Positions 63,937-64,000 of a stretch of DNA of 64,000 nt are shown here, piece after piece (the first letter of the stretch is position 1; each line of letters starts with the position of its first letter). The notes under the pieces were generated by a model. It did not search any database, was not told where the DNA came from, and saw only the letters and a list, made by a program, of their open reading frames with translations. A program made the translations under genes and the position numbers. This stretch comes from Arenibacter nanhaiticus. Its GTDB lineage: Bacteria > Bacteroidota > Bacteroidia > Flavobacteriales > Flavobacteriaceae. The stretch is from assembly GCF_900141935.1 (NCBI RefSeq), contig NZ_FQYX01000014.1, positions 34,111 through 98,110 of the forward strand, read 5' to 3'.

Positions 63937-64000
63937 AGGCTTGTATTTGCAAAGGGGACCGTCAAGGGAAAGGCGCAGCCAATCCCCGCTAAAACAACAA

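Noticed and set aside
1..64000. CRISPR array, prophage, integrase or insertion sequence
   Set aside because: No regularly spaced repeats, transposase, integrase or phage structural gene was seen; the repeats found are isolated hairpins or short words.

Overview
The window reads as the chromosome of a member of the Bacteroidota, family Flavobacteriaceae. The evidence is: gliding-motility genes gldA, gldB and gldC; two head-GIN (DUF2807) proteins; a Bacteroidota-type prephenate dehydratase, aminotransferase, prephenate dehydrogenase and DAHP synthase/chorismate mutase operon; a 643-residue FtsZ; many TTG and GTG starts; no Shine-Dalgarno pattern; and repeated flavobacterial promoter elements (-7 box TAnnTTTG, sometimes with a TTG about 17-21 bases upstream). 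Base composition is moderately AT-rich. I cannot name a genus. No prophage, insertion sequence or CRISPR array is visible. The DNA is core metabolic and cell-division sequence.

Bases 1-10400 are sulfur assimilation. The 3' part of a homoserine dehydrogenase gene is followed by metZ, an Rrf2-family regulator, then DUF2061-cysH-cysD-cysN-sulfite reductase-cobA-ferredoxin/thioredoxin-reductase-like flavoprotein. Two near-identical 22-bp sites lie upstream of the DUF2061 gene, one over the predicted transcription start. They are the obvious candidate operators for the Rrf2 protein.

Bases 10450-16760 are methionine synthesis. A SAM-I riboswitch precedes a split, B12-dependent methionine synthase: a homocysteine-binding half, an inserted PLP-dependent threonine dehydratase/serine racemase-like gene, then the folate/cobalamin/reactivation half. 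metF follows. A perfect 18-bp hairpin sits before metF.

Bases 16760-26130 hold a PagL-like outer-membrane deacylase, a head-GIN lipoprotein, a serine hydrolase, an OsmC protein, a secreted S15 peptidase and a tightly overlapping molybdate operon (modA-TOBE-modB-modC). gldA is on the other strand.

Bases 27060-31590 are the Phe/Tyr operon. In front of it lies a complete, readable ribosome-mediated attenuator: a 23-codon leader peptide with seven Phe, two Tyr and one Trp, a predicted antiterminator and a terminator with ten T. I consider this the best regulatory find in the window.

Bases 31590-47260 are mixed housekeeping genes: rsgA, dtd, a MazG-like gene, aroA, queA, rlmN, a polyprenyl synthase, dnaG, an orphan NarL-type regulator, nadE, gldB, gldC and engB. 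Two show loss of key residues. DnaG lacks all four zinc ligands, and the NarL-type regulator has Glu at the phospho-acceptor position and Asn in the acidic pair. Bases 47400-63230 are a full division/cell-wall (dcw) cluster from mraZ to ftsZ, headed by three 10-bp-phased GTGGTA repeats that look like MraZ boxes. The window ends with a YqeY-domain gene, tRNA-Arg(TCG) and a nest of overlapping perfect hairpins.
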